In this document: positions 9,206 to 18,900 of the stretch, in pieces
Layout of the letters: every line of letters starts with the position of its first letter
Numbering within the stretch: the stretch's first letter is position 1
Source: Methanosphaerula subterraneus
Lineage (GTDB): Archaea > Halobacteriota > Methanomicrobia > Methanomicrobiales > Methanospirillaceae
Length of the DNA: 64,000 bases
Direction of reading: 5' to 3'
Assembly (NCBI RefSeq): GCF_052055875.1
Contig: NZ_CP170508.1
Location: 372,001 to 436,000, forward strand
The notes under the pieces: generated by a model
The model's input: the letters and a program-made list of their open reading frames with translations, nothing else
Told to the model about the DNA's origin: nothing
Database searches by the model: none
Made by a program: the position numbers and the translations under genes

Positions 9206-9433
9206 TCACCAGGATCCGTTCTCATCAAAGTCAAGTGAATTGATTTGGCCACTGTAGGTCTTGCATATTATATACTCTATCGCGAGGAAGGTGATGTCAA
9301 TCAGGGCCTCAAGGACCAAGCGGACCCGTACCCCGAGCGCCGGCATGCATCAATGATAAAGTACAGAAAATACCCCACCCCCCAACCATCCCCGAGCGTG
9401 GCTATTATCAGACCCAGAAGCAAAATAATAAAT

Positions 9434-12097
9434 ATGTTTCGCGAGCCGCCGGTGAAAAAAACCCTTTACTGGTGCACCCATTGCAATGTCCCCCTGCTGG
9501 CCAGATCCTGCGCCTGCGGCCGGGACGGAGAGGAACTCCCCCTCCTCCAGCCGTACGATCTCCGGCCGGCCCTTCGCGCCGATGCAGCACTGATCCAGGA
9601 CCTGGTCAGCGCCCGGTTCGGCGATGTGAAGATCCCGACCATCCTCCTCCTCAACAAGACCGGCGGGATGGACCGGAACGACCTGGTCATCGCCAACGGC
9701 GCCCGGTTCGGCTGGCTCGTCTTCGACCCCGTCGACCGGCAGTACCGGTTCGACATCGCCCCCGAGTCCCTCTCCTGGGTGGTCCCGATGGTGACCAAGG
9801 GGATCGTCGACCTCTCCACCGCGGCCGACCCGGCCACCCTGGCCGGCCGGCGGCTCGGCGGCAAGAAGGTCGAGGTGACCACCGACGAGCCGGAAGGGAC
9901 CGTGATCGTGAAGTACCGGCAGCGGTACGGCACCGGCGTGCTCCGGGAAGGGACGATCCGGGTCAAGGAGCTGTCGCCCTTCGAAGCGAAGACCTTCGAA
10001 AACCCCGACTGGCAGGAGGCCGTCCACCAGAACCGGCTCCACCTCAAGAACCTGGAACGGTTCGCGGTCAGGACCATCAAACAGCACATGCACGACCGGC
10101 CGACCGTCAATGTCTCGTACTCGGGCGGCAAGGACAGCACCGCCGCCCTCGCCCTGGCCAGGCGGGCCGGGGTGACGAACGCCTTCTTCATCAACACCGG
10201 CCTCGAGTTCCCTGAGACCGTCGACTTCGTCCGGGAGCAGGGCGTCGAAGTGATCGACAGCGGCGGCGACTTCTGGGCCTCGGTCAGTAAGGCCGGCCCC
10301 CCGGGGAAGGACAACCGCTGGTGCTGCAAGAGCCTGAAGCTCCACCCGCTCAAGCGGTACCTGGCCGCCACCGGCCCCTGCGTCACCGTGCAGGGCAACC
10401 GCTGGTACGAGTCCTGGAACCGGGCCGGCCTCGAAGAGACCAGCCAGAACCCGAACAACCCGCTGCAGCTGAACATCTCCCCCATCCGGAACTGGCGGGC
10501 GATCGAGGTCTTCTTCTACCTCTGGTGGCGGAAGGTCCCGTTCAACTCCCTGTACGAGGAGGGGTTCGAGCGGCTCGGCTGCTACCTCTGCCCGGCGATG
10601 CTCGAGGCCGAGGGCGAACTGATCAAGAAGACGCACCCTCCGCTGGAGGCCAGGTGGCAGAACTTCCTGGCGTCATGGGCAGCACAGAAGGGGCTGCCCG
10701 AGGAGTATGCCACCTGGGGTCTCTGGCGGTGGCGGGAACTGCCGCCGAAGATGTCCGAGATCTGCAGAGAGCACGGGCTCGCCATAACCGAGAAGGGGAC
10801 GCTGGCCACCGGGCCGGCCAGACCGGTGCCGGTGCCCGAGCCCGTCGTTGGGGCACCTCTGATAGAACAGAAGGAGGAGCCTGCCGGCCGGCAGCCCGAC
10901 GAGCAGCCAGACCTGATATCGGGGTACCGGAAGGACTTCCCCCTCCCCGCCGGCCTGGTCTACCTGGACAGCGCCGCGACCAGCATCTCGCCGGCCCCGG
11001 TGCTCGATGCCGTGATGGAATACGACCGGACCTACCGGGCCAACGTCGGCCGCGGGGTCCACCGGCTGACGCAGGTGGCCACCCAGCGGTACTGGCATGC
11101 CCACAAGAAGGTCGCCCGGTTCATCGGCGCCGAGGAGCAGGGGGAGGTGGTCTTCACCAAGAACGCGACCGAGGCGATCGCGATGGTCGCCTACGGACTC
11201 GGGTTCTGCCCGAAGGAGCGGGTCGTCACCACCGTCCTCGAGCATCACTCCAACCTGCTCCCCTGGATGCGCCTGGCTGAGAAGCAGCAGACCGACCTGG
11301 CCGTCGTCCCGATCGGCGGGGACCTGCTGCTGGATATGAACGCCCTCGAGGAGGCGATCACCGACACCACCCGGCTGGTCGCGGTCACGCAGGCCTCGAA
11401 CGTGCTCGGGACGATCGTGCCGGTCCGGGAGATCGCGAAGATCTGCCATGACCACGGCGCCCTGCTGCTGGTGGACGCGGCCCAGTCCGTCCCCCATATG
11501 CCGGTGAACGTCAATGACCTGAACTGCGACTTCCTCGCCTTCTCAGGCCACAAGATGCTCGGCCCGACCGGGACCGGGGTGCTCTGGATGAAGGAGTCGA
11601 TCCTCGAGCCCCTCCTCCTCGGCGGCGGAGCCGTCAGCTCGGTCTCCAGTACCGGGTATACGCTGGCCGAAGGCTACGCCCGGTACGAGGCCGGGACGCC
11701 GGCGATTGGAGCAGGGATCGGTCTCGGCGCCGCCGTCGACTACCTGGAGCAGGTCGGGATGGCGAAGGTCCGGGCGCACGAGACCGCCCTGACCACCCGG
11801 CTGATCGACGGGCTGCAGCGGATCGAAGGGGTCACGGTCTACGCCCCAGAGAACCCGGCCGACCGTATCGGGGTCGTCTCGTTCAATGTCGCCGGCTTCG
11901 ACCCGCACACCGTCGCCGCCTACCTGGACGAGCACGCCGAGGTGCTGGTCAGGTCCGGCCACCACTGCTGTATGCCCCTGATGGAGCACCTCGGCATCCC
12001 GGACGGGACGGTCCGGGCGAGCCTGCACCTGTACTCGAACAGCACCGAGGTCGACACCCTGCTCGCCGCGGTCGGCGAGGTCGCCGGAGGGGTCTGA
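9434..12097 (+). CDS. PAPS/APS reductase-like PP-loop protein fused to SufS-type cysteine desulfurase
   Basis: An 887-residue fusion. The N-terminus carries a zinc ribbon (C14, C17, C26, C28) and a domain of about 150 residues. A PP-loop domain follows with SGGKDS (230-235). It also has the C-C...C-x2-C arrangement (C297, C298, C383, C386) that binds the [4Fe-4S] cluster of APS reductases. After a proline-rich linker (about 455-490) comes a full class V aminotransferase: LEHHSN, the PLP lysine K707 in SGHK, and RSGHHCC with the persulfide cysteine (C845 or C846). The desulfurase half should free sulfur from cysteine as a persulfide; the PP-loop half presumably adenylates an acceptor. ATG at 9434 is chosen because the zinc ribbon follows at once; ATG at 9353 and the frame start at 9245 are alternatives. 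It abuts fdhD. Confidence 0.85.
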   Translation: MFREPPVKKTLYWCTHCNVPLLARSCACGRDGEELPLLQPYDLRPALRADAALIQDLVSARFGDVKIPTILLLNKTGGMDRNDLVIANGARFGWLVFDPVDRQYRFDIAPESLSWVVPMVTKGIVDLSTAADPATLAGRRLGGKKVEVTTDEPEGTVIVKYRQRYGTGVLREGTIRVKELSPFEAKTFENPDWQEAVHQNRLHLKNLERFAVRTIKQHMHDRPTVNVSYSGGKDSTAALALARRAGVTNAFFINTGLEFPETVDFVREQGVEVIDSGGDFWASVSKAGPPGKDNRWCCKSLKLHPLKRYLAATGPCVTVQGNRWYESWNRAGLEETSQNPNNPLQLNISPIRNWRAIEVFFYLWWRKVPFNSLYEEGFERLGCYLCPAMLEAEGELIKKTHPPLEARWQNFLASWAAQKGLPEEYATWGLWRWRELPPKMSEICREHGLAITEKGTLATGPARPVPVPEPVVGAPLIEQKEEPAGRQPDEQPDLISGYRKDFPLPAGLVYLDSAATSISPAPVLDAVMEYDRTYRANVGRGVHRLTQVATQRYWHAHKKVARFIGAEEQGEVVFTKNATEAIAMVAYGLGFCPKERVVTTVLEHHSNLLPWMRLAEKQQTDLAVVPIGGDLLLDMNALEEAITDTTRLVAVTQASNVLGTIVPVREIAKICHDHGALLLVDAAQSVPHMPVNVNDLNCDFLAFSGHKMLGPTGTGVLWMKESILEPLLLGGGAVSSVSSTGYTLAEGYARYEAGTPAIGAGIGLGAAVDYLEQVGMAKVRAHETALTTRLIDGLQRIEGVTVYAPENPADRIGVVSFNVAGFDPHTVAAYLDEHAEVLVRSGHHCCMPLMEHLGIPDGTVRASLHLYSNSTEVDTLLAAVGEVAGGV

Positions 12098-12841
12098 ATG
12101 GTCATCACGGTGCCGGCCCTGCGGGAACGGCGGGGAAGCCGCGAGGAGGTCACCGCCGAGGTGGTCGAAGAGGTCCCGCTGGTGCTGACCTTCAACGGCC
12201 GGCAGATCATGTCGACGATGACCGTCCCGGGTCGGCCGGCCGATCTCGCCCTCGGTTACCTCTTCTCAGAGCAGATCATCGAGGGGATGAACGAGGTCGA
12301 GTCGGTGATGGTCGAGGGGCAGTCTGTGAAGGTGCTGACCCGGGACCCGTTCCGGGTCGTCGTCTCCAGAAGGGTCGTCGTCAGCGGCTGCGGCGGGGCG
12401 GCCGCCCGGATCCGGGAGCAGCGTCTGCCGGCGGTCACCGCAACGGCGTCCCTCTCAGCCGAGACGATCCGGACCCGGGTCAACGACCTGCTCACGGCCG
12501 TGCCGCTGGCCGCCACCGGCGACCTCTATGCAGCGGCGCTGGTCATGCCCGACGCCGTCTGGAGCGCCGAGGATCACGGGCTGCAGAACGCCGTCAACCG
12601 GTTGATCGGCCGGCAGCTGCAGGAGAAGGTCGGCCCGGGGGCATGGCTCGCCGCCTCAGGCCGGATCACGGCCGAGATCGTCATCACCTGCGCCATCGCC
12701 GGGTTCCCGGTCCTCGCCTCGTTCGGTCGGGCCACGGCGCTCGCGATCGACCTGGCAGAGAAGTCCGGGATCACCCTGATCGGCGAGGTCACCGGGGCCG
12801 GCATGATCGTCTACACCCACCCGGAACGGGTCGTAGCGTGA
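12098..12841 (+). CDS. fdhD: FdhD-like sulfurtransferase for formate dehydrogenase
   Basis: A 247-residue FdhD family protein. In bacteria FdhD accepts sulfur from a cysteine desulfurase and passes it to the molybdenum or tungsten cofactor of formate dehydrogenase. Conserved stretches are ALGYLFSEQII (51-61), SGCGG (C98), EDHGLQNAVNRLIG and SGRITAEIV. The bacterial CxxC loop is reduced to a single cysteine, C98, and the usual GRHNA histidine is Gln in GLQNA, so transfer may proceed through one thiol. Its ATG begins at the base after the stop of the desulfurase fusion, which strongly suggests one transcript and a direct sulfur hand-off. Confidence 0.88.
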   Translation: MVITVPALRERRGSREEVTAEVVEEVPLVLTFNGRQIMSTMTVPGRPADLALGYLFSEQIIEGMNEVESVMVEGQSVKVLTRDPFRVVVSRRVVVSGCGGAAARIREQRLPAVTATASLSAETIRTRVNDLLTAVPLAATGDLYAAALVMPDAVWSAEDHGLQNAVNRLIGRQLQEKVGPGAWLAASGRITAEIVITCAIAGFPVLASFGRATALAIDLAEKSGITLIGEVTGAGMIVYTHPERVVA

Positions 12842-12924
12842 CCGATGGAGCGGTAATTAAGCTCTTCTCCTAAACACATATCCCCGCAGAAGGACGATAT
12901 CAGATCAGGCAACCAGGTGACCCC

Positions 12925-14517
12925 ATGAATAGCAGCGAAGAGAGTTATCAGCCGCTCTGCGACAGCCCGACCTACCGCCTCCTCGGAACGACGGTGCTCG
13001 CGTACCGGTACATCGTCCCGCATGGAGCGAAGGTCTTCGTCGGCGATGTCGTCAAGATCACCGACCGGGAGAAGGGGTATACCTTCTTCGCCAAGGTGAC
13101 CGACCTGTCCCACTACACCAACCACGACGAGCCGCACTGGGATACGGCCACCTGCGGCGGACCGCAGCCGGCCCCTGACCAGGACGTCTTCATCGAGGTT
13201 CACGCGACCCCGCTCGGATTCATCGATGATAAAAAGCAATTCCGGTCCATCCGGACGATCCCGTCCCGGTTCTCGGAGGTCAGGACCCCGGGTGCCGAGG
13301 ACTTCGCCTTCTTAAAAGAGGTGATGGGGGATATCGAGGTCGGCGAGATGCGGACCGGCCTCGGGGTACTCCCTGATGTGAAGGTCGGGGTCCCGAGCAA
13401 GGTGCTGTCGCAGCATATGGGGGTCTTTGCGACCACCGGGATGGGGAAGAGTAACTTCATGAAGGTCTTCTGCATCTCCTGCATGAAGCGGCGGACGATC
13501 GGGATGCTGGTCGTGGACCCGCACGGCGAGTACGTCCAGGGGCGCACCGAGCAGTCAGGGGCCCAGACCCGGGGGCTGACCGACTACCTGCCCGGCCGCG
13601 AGGGGCTCTCGATCTACTCGGTCAGGCCGAAGGAGGAACGGGAACGGTTCGGCATGAAGGAGCTCTGCCTGGAGCACGACGACTTCCGGATCAGCGACCT
13701 CGGGATCCTGTACGAACTCTCTCCCCTGCTCTGGGAGATCGTGGAGTCGCTGGACACCTTCAAAGGGAGCGACGTGATCGATTTCTTCATCAACGAAGGG
13801 GTCGACTCCCTCCCCTCGGTGACCAAGGTCACCGCCGGGATCGGCCGGCACCCTGAGATGGCGGACGTCCTGCGGTCCGCCAATCCCGGTCCCCTCCGGA
13901 TGATCCAGCGGCGGATCGAGTCGCTCGTCCACAGCAACCAGCGGTTCCTCGGCCGGCTCGGCTCCTCGATCCGATCGATCATCGAGGAACTGAACGAGCA
14001 GAAACTGGTGCTGATCGATATTCCGGGAATGAGCGAACGGAGCGAACTCTTCATCCTCTCTGCGATCACCAGGATGATCCTGCATGAACGGGTGAACGCC
14101 GTCAATGCGCCGCACCCGGACGGTATCGTCAGGGAACCGCCGCAGGTGCTGATCGTCATCGAGGAGGCCCAGCGGGTCCTCTCTGCCGCGGGGATGAGCA
14201 CGCAGATCTTCCGCGAGTGTGCGATGGAAGGGCGGAAGTTCGGGGTCGGGCTCTGTGCGATCACCCAGCAGCCGAAGAACATCGACTCCCGTATCCTCGC
14301 CCAGATGAACACCTTCATCGAGATGGGCCTCTCCGACCAGAACGACCGGCAGATCATCGCCGGATCGGCAAAACAGGACCTGACCCCGATGGACACCGAG
14401 GTGCAGACCCTCAGCAAGGGAGAGGCCGTCATCTCGACGATCGGGATCCCGTTCCCGATCAGCACCAAGATCCACCTCTTCCAGGAGTACCTGGACCAGT
14501 TGAACCAGCAGGGGTGA
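12925..14517 (+). CDS. herA: HerA-type DNA-translocating ATPase
   Basis: A 530-residue ring ATPase of the HerA/FtsK superfamily (DUF87). An N-terminal HAS-barrel-like beta domain (about 15-115) precedes Walker A ATTGMGKSN (169-177), the family motif VVDPHGEY (196-203), Walker B VLIVIEEAQ (408-416) and a sensor segment CAITQQPKNI. HerA enzymes move along DNA and normally work with the NurA nuclease, the two forming the archaeal end-resection machine with Mre11-Rad50. No NurA gene is visible here. The nearest nuclease is the Cas4/Dna2-like protein 1.4 kb downstream on the other strand. AGGTGA precedes the ATG. A T-run follows the stop. Confidence 0.88.
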   Translation: MNSSEESYQPLCDSPTYRLLGTTVLAYRYIVPHGAKVFVGDVVKITDREKGYTFFAKVTDLSHYTNHDEPHWDTATCGGPQPAPDQDVFIEVHATPLGFIDDKKQFRSIRTIPSRFSEVRTPGAEDFAFLKEVMGDIEVGEMRTGLGVLPDVKVGVPSKVLSQHMGVFATTGMGKSNFMKVFCISCMKRRTIGMLVVDPHGEYVQGRTEQSGAQTRGLTDYLPGREGLSIYSVRPKEERERFGMKELCLEHDDFRISDLGILYELSPLLWEIVESLDTFKGSDVIDFFINEGVDSLPSVTKVTAGIGRHPEMADVLRSANPGPLRMIQRRIESLVHSNQRFLGRLGSSIRSIIEELNEQKLVLIDIPGMSERSELFILSAITRMILHERVNAVNAPHPDGIVREPPQVLIVIEEAQRVLSAAGMSTQIFRECAMEGRKFGVGLCAITQQPKNIDSRILAQMNTFIEMGLSDQNDRQIIAGSAKQDLTPMDTEVQTLSKGEAVISTIGIPFPISTKIHLFQEYLDQLNQQG

Positions 14518-14520
14518 ATC

Positions 14521-14527
14521 TTTTTTT
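14521..14527 (+). terminator. T-run terminator after HerA
   Basis: Seven T residues start four bases after the herA stop codon, the usual archaeal intrinsic termination signal. The rest of the roughly 300 bases up to 14827 holds no gene that I can recognise. Confidence 0.5.
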
Positions 14528-14827
14528 CACCCCCTGGGGCGCAGTGGGTCGCTAATTTTGTAAAATAATCTTCATCCAGGAGCGTGTAGACATCTACAAC
14601 GATCGATAATCATCCAAAAAAAGCCTTGCTCCGAAAAGTGGGATGATGGGTCTCTGCCATAATTCTCCTCTCTCCAATTCAAGGTTGAATTCAGGGCCCA
14701 TGAGTTATTTCATCACGTCTGTACACTACCGGAGCTGTTCTTCGCCAGGTAGAGAAAGGTATCCGAATAGAGTTTTTATACACCAAAATTTCTCAATACT
14801 TCGATCCAGGTATGACAAAATGAGGCG

Positions 14828-15475
14828 TTACGTCATTGGCGCGCTACTCAAACAGGCATCAAGGGTCGAAGGATACCCTCGATTATTCATCCGTTTTCGA
14901 TAGAGTGAGTACCCCTCCCAGAGAATCGTAACCCCAATAATCGGCATAATAACGAGCATATACAGAAATACAACAATATCCTCTGAGCTTAGCACAGGAA
15001 TACCCTGCAACAAGTTTTGTATCCTTATCAAATCTTGAAAGAGGGATGGTATCGGGAAAATGCTCAATGCCCCAGTCACTAATGCAAGACTTCCTGCATG
15101 CTTCAAACCTGAGACATACAATCCAATATGCAAAATGGTAACCACGGCGGGAAGGGACAAGTATAAAACTTCCGATAATGTCGCTAGAACATACGATGGA
15201 CTTGAGGACGTCGAGTTCTGAACCGTAACCATGATAATATAATTTACAATTAACGATAGACTAACAATCAATGAAGGGATGGCATACACCCATCTCCTCT
15301 TTTCATAGAAAAGCGACCCTGTAATCCCAAGGATACCAATGAATGATACAATGAGAAGATAGAACCATAGGTACGATTGGGTAAACATGATAAATTCAAA
15401 TAAAAATAACGAGGCGAATAGGAAAAAAAACAAAAAAAGTAAAATATTGAAATGCTTTGATGTGAAGAATTTCAT
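14828..15475 (-). CDS. AT-rich six-helix membrane protein
   Basis: A 215-residue membrane protein with about six hydrophobic segments, a basic start (MKFFTSKH) and a basic C-terminal tail (YRKRMNNRG). The ATG at 15475 has GGAG eight bases upstream; an in-frame GTG at 15493 overlaps that ribosome-binding site and is rejected. Codon use and base composition are AT-rich and unlike the GC-rich HerA and nuclease-helicase genes on each side, so it is probably a later insertion. No family is recognised. Confidence 0.6.
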   Translation of the reverse strand: MKFFTSKHFNILLFLFFFLFASLFLFEFIMFTQSYLWFYLLIVSFIGILGITGSLFYEKRRWVYAIPSLIVSLSLIVNYIIMVTVQNSTSSSPSYVLATLSEVLYLSLPAVVTILHIGLYVSGLKHAGSLALVTGALSIFPIPSLFQDLIRIQNLLQGIPVLSSEDIVVFLYMLVIMPIIGVTILWEGYSLYRKRMNNRGYPSTLDACLSSAPMT

Positions 15476-15927
15476 AATTTTTCTCCATCTCACAAGATGA
15501 TAAAAGTGTTTGATAAAAATTGAATGTCAGCACTATTCAACGATATGCGACACTTAATTTTTTTATTTGAAAAATTGATAAAAATAAAATTTTAGCCCCG
15601 GCACCTTTTCATAAAAAATGGATATAAGCAACGATCATGTTGGATTGTCGGTCTTTCCGCCTAAAATTCGATCCCACTTCAACAACAGATGATCAAACAG
15701 AAGATCTTAATTTTCAGAATCTGGAATAATTCGAACCCAACATTATGAGACGGTTTCACCAGAGAATATAGGATAGAGCGTCCGAAGCCGGCCGCCAGAT
15801 GACCTTGGATACCTCCAGGGTCGTTTGGAAAATTCCAAACGCATACAACAGGACAGCCAAAGAAAACGTGGAGCGCTGGTGAATGGAAGAGACGCCGAGG
15901 AGAATTAACGAAGTAGTGGGCCCCGGG
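15476..15927. other. intergenic region with a decayed coding trace
   Basis: This 450-base gap is AT-rich to about 15720 and then turns GC-richer. From 15772 to 15882 on the + strand an open frame of 36 codons reads EAGRQMTLDTSRVVWKIPNA and ends in TGA; it is protein-like but has no start and is likely a remnant. A 20-base palindrome lies at 15822-15841. Nothing else was recognised. Confidence 0.35.
15822..15841. repeat. perfect 9-bp inverted repeat
   Basis: CGTTTGGAA, two A residues, then TTCCAAACG form a symmetrical site 87 bases beyond the stop of the nuclease-helicase gene. It could be a protein-binding site or an RNA hairpin for termination on the minus strand. Confidence 0.55.
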
Positions 15928-18900
15928 TCAGTCCGCCCGGGTCCGGAGCACGGTCAGCCTGACCTCTCCGGTCTCTTCTGAACCGAACGAGAAGGTCCGC
16001 ATCTCCCCGTTCTCTCTGCAGAACGCCTGCAGGCTCAGCATGTGCCCGAGCCCCTTGAGCCCTTCCTCGTGCTGGAGCAGTTCGTACGAGGGGGTCAGCA
16101 GCGGCCGGGGCAGAAAGGTGATACACTTCTTTTTAGCCCTGGTCACCGAGACGTTCAGCCGGTTCAGGCTGTAGATGAAGGTGGCCTCCCGCTGTGCCGT
16201 CTCGGGGTCGCTGACCCCGTAACTGACGATGACGGCGTCGGCCTCCCGCCCCTGCATCTTGTCGACGGTGTCGACGAACGGGGGGCTGTGCCAGATCCAC
16301 AGTCCGTTCAGGGCCTTCCGGATCGCCTCGATCTGGGCATGGTGCGGGGAGACGATGAAGAGCCCCTCGTCAAAGAACTGCCGGTCTCCATCCATGGTCA
16401 GCGGGTACACCTGGTCGCTCTCCGGGTCGAGCAGCCGTTCGCGGAGCTGGACGACGAGGGCTGCGACGATGCCGGCCTCGACCTGGTTCTCGACCGTGGC
16501 CTGGACATCCTCGAGCACGGCCAGCACCAGCGGGTACGCCGGGTCGAGGATCCAGGCCAGCATCGCATCGAGGGCGCTCCCCGGCCGGCCGGTCGGCTTG
16601 AGGGCGAGCCGCTGCTCTGCAAGGGCCTGTGTCGCCGGCCGGTAGCCGTCCCCGTACAGGGCCGCCGCCGGGAACCGGGAGAGGGTGCTGTTCATCCGCC
16701 AGTTCTCGAGCAGTTCGGCCGTGTACCGGGGACGATCGTGGTCGTCGCGGAGGCGGAGGTACCGGAAGATCGATTCGTGCAGCCCGGGGAGACCGTCCTC
16801 GGGTTCGGGGTATTCGCCCTTGATGATCGGCGGCAGCTGCTGGTCGTCGCCGGCAAAGACCAGTCGTCCCCCGGGTCGGAGTGCGGCGAGGGCCAGCGAG
16901 AGTTCGCCGAACCTGAGCTGCGAGGCCTCGTCGACGATCAAGAGGTCGAAGGGGGCCAGGTGGCCGGACGCCTTGTATATCCCGTACACGGTCCCGCCGA
17001 GCACCAGCGACGGGTCGTCGGCGAAGAGGCCGGCCTTGATCGCATCGTTGGTGGTCGAGGCGGGGCCGTTCCGCCGATAGGTCTCGTCCCGGTCGATCTT
17101 GACGACCCGGACCCCCTTTCCGACCGGCAGGTCGTGGACCTGGGACTGGACCTTGCTGAGCAGGTTCTCGACGGCGCTGTGGGTGAAGGCCGTGACCAGG
17201 ATCCGGATCCCCTGTCTCCGGTCCTGCCGGGCCTGGACGAGGGAGAGGATCGCTGCAGATAGGAACGTGGTCTTGCCGGTGCCGGGCGGTCCCCAGACCA
17301 GGGTCAGCCGGTTCGTCAGGATCTGGTCGAAGGCCGCTTTCTGGCTGCTGGTCAGGTGATGGGCGGCTGCATAGCCCCTGGCCGCTCCGACGAACCCGGG
17401 ATCCTCGGTGATGGTCGTTGCCACAGCCAGGGGCTCCTCGATCAGCCGGATCAGGTCGGTGCCGTCCAGGTCGCACTCGCTCAGCCGGCTGATGATCGTG
17501 TCGACGTTGTAGTCCATGAAGACCGGGAAGAGGACCGCATGGTCGCCTTTCTGAAACGGGTCCAACTCCTTCTTATGCTCGACCTTCAGGCTGACGCGTT
17601 TGATGAGCCCGGTTTTGAGGTCGGGGACCGCACCCTCCACCGATGCCTGTCTGACGATCGAGTTCTTCTGCGTGTACCGTTTCCTTCTCCGTTCATAATC
17701 GTCGTAGCAGAGCTGGGCCCGCTCCCCCTCATCCCCGGGCGGGACGATCAGGCGGAGTCCTCCCTGCGCCTCGAAGAGGTACGGGTCGAGCGGTGCCTCG
17801 AGCTCCCAGAGATCATCGCCGAGGGAGATCACCGGCACGCCGATCCCCTGTTCGAGCCGTTCCGAGGCCGGGAGCGACCGCTTCTCCCGGACTTCGAGGG
17901 CCGCGATGAACGACTCGTACCGGACGATGAATGCGAGCCTGGAGAGGAGGGGATGGGAGAAGTCCATTGGGGAGGGGAGGTGGAACTTCGGGGCCCAGGC
18001 GACCAGGCTCTCGCCGAGTGCCGACCGGATCCCTGACACGACCGCCGAGGTCGCATCGAGCCTCCGTGCGAGCTCCCCCTGGATCGCCTCGACGCCCGCC
18101 TCCACGTTCTGCCCGTTCCAGACCGAGAGGATCGCATCGCTCCGCAGCGTATTGGAGAGGTCGAACCAGTACCGCTTGGAGACGGGCAGTTCCTGGGTAA
18201 AGTAAGGGTCAGGGAGCACCTTCAGGACTTCGGGGAGCCGGTAGAAGATTGAGATCGGAAGTGCGGCCAACCTCCGGATCACCCCGGTCAGGACGATCAA
18301 TGGGAAGGGGACCTCCTGGCCCGGGTGCAGGTCGGCCTCCGAGAGGGTCGTGTCCTGGAAGTGGAAGAGGAGGGCCAGCGCCTTCTGGGCGAGGTCCGGA
18401 TCCTTGACGGCCTCGTACAGGAGTTTATTGAAGAGGTGCTGCTCGTAGGTGTCGAAGACGTAGGTCTGCAGGGAGAGCTGTTCGTTCCACTCCGGATGGT
18501 CGCGGTTGTAACCGTCGACGATCTCCAGCAGTCCATGCAGGTGGTCGACGAATCTGGCGCAGACCGTGGCACACTCCTCTGCGTTCTTTGCAACAAAGAC
18601 CGTTCTGTTGAACAGGTCTCCAAACGGCCCGTCGTTCCCGCTGAACCGCCGGACGCCGGCGGCATAGATCGTGCCGTCGACCGGGTTCTCCTGCAGGGTC
18701 AGCACGATCCGGACCGACTCGTGTTTGGGGAACCCGACCGAGTAACCGCTGTGCCTGACAATTTTTTGCTGATCCAGGGCCTGCAGGGCATGGATGTACC
18801 GCTCCCGCCTGTTCCGGAGGGAACCGCAGCCGTTGCAGATCGCGGGTGCATCGTCCCGTTCGAGGCAGGCCGTCAGGTCGTCGAGGGTGTCGACCGATCC

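Noticed and set aside
9350..10636. 428-codon open frame antisense to the desulfurase fusion
   Set aside because: It lies within a gene with clear motifs, is Pro/Gly/Arg-rich as expected from GC-rich antisense frames, and has no recognisable domain.
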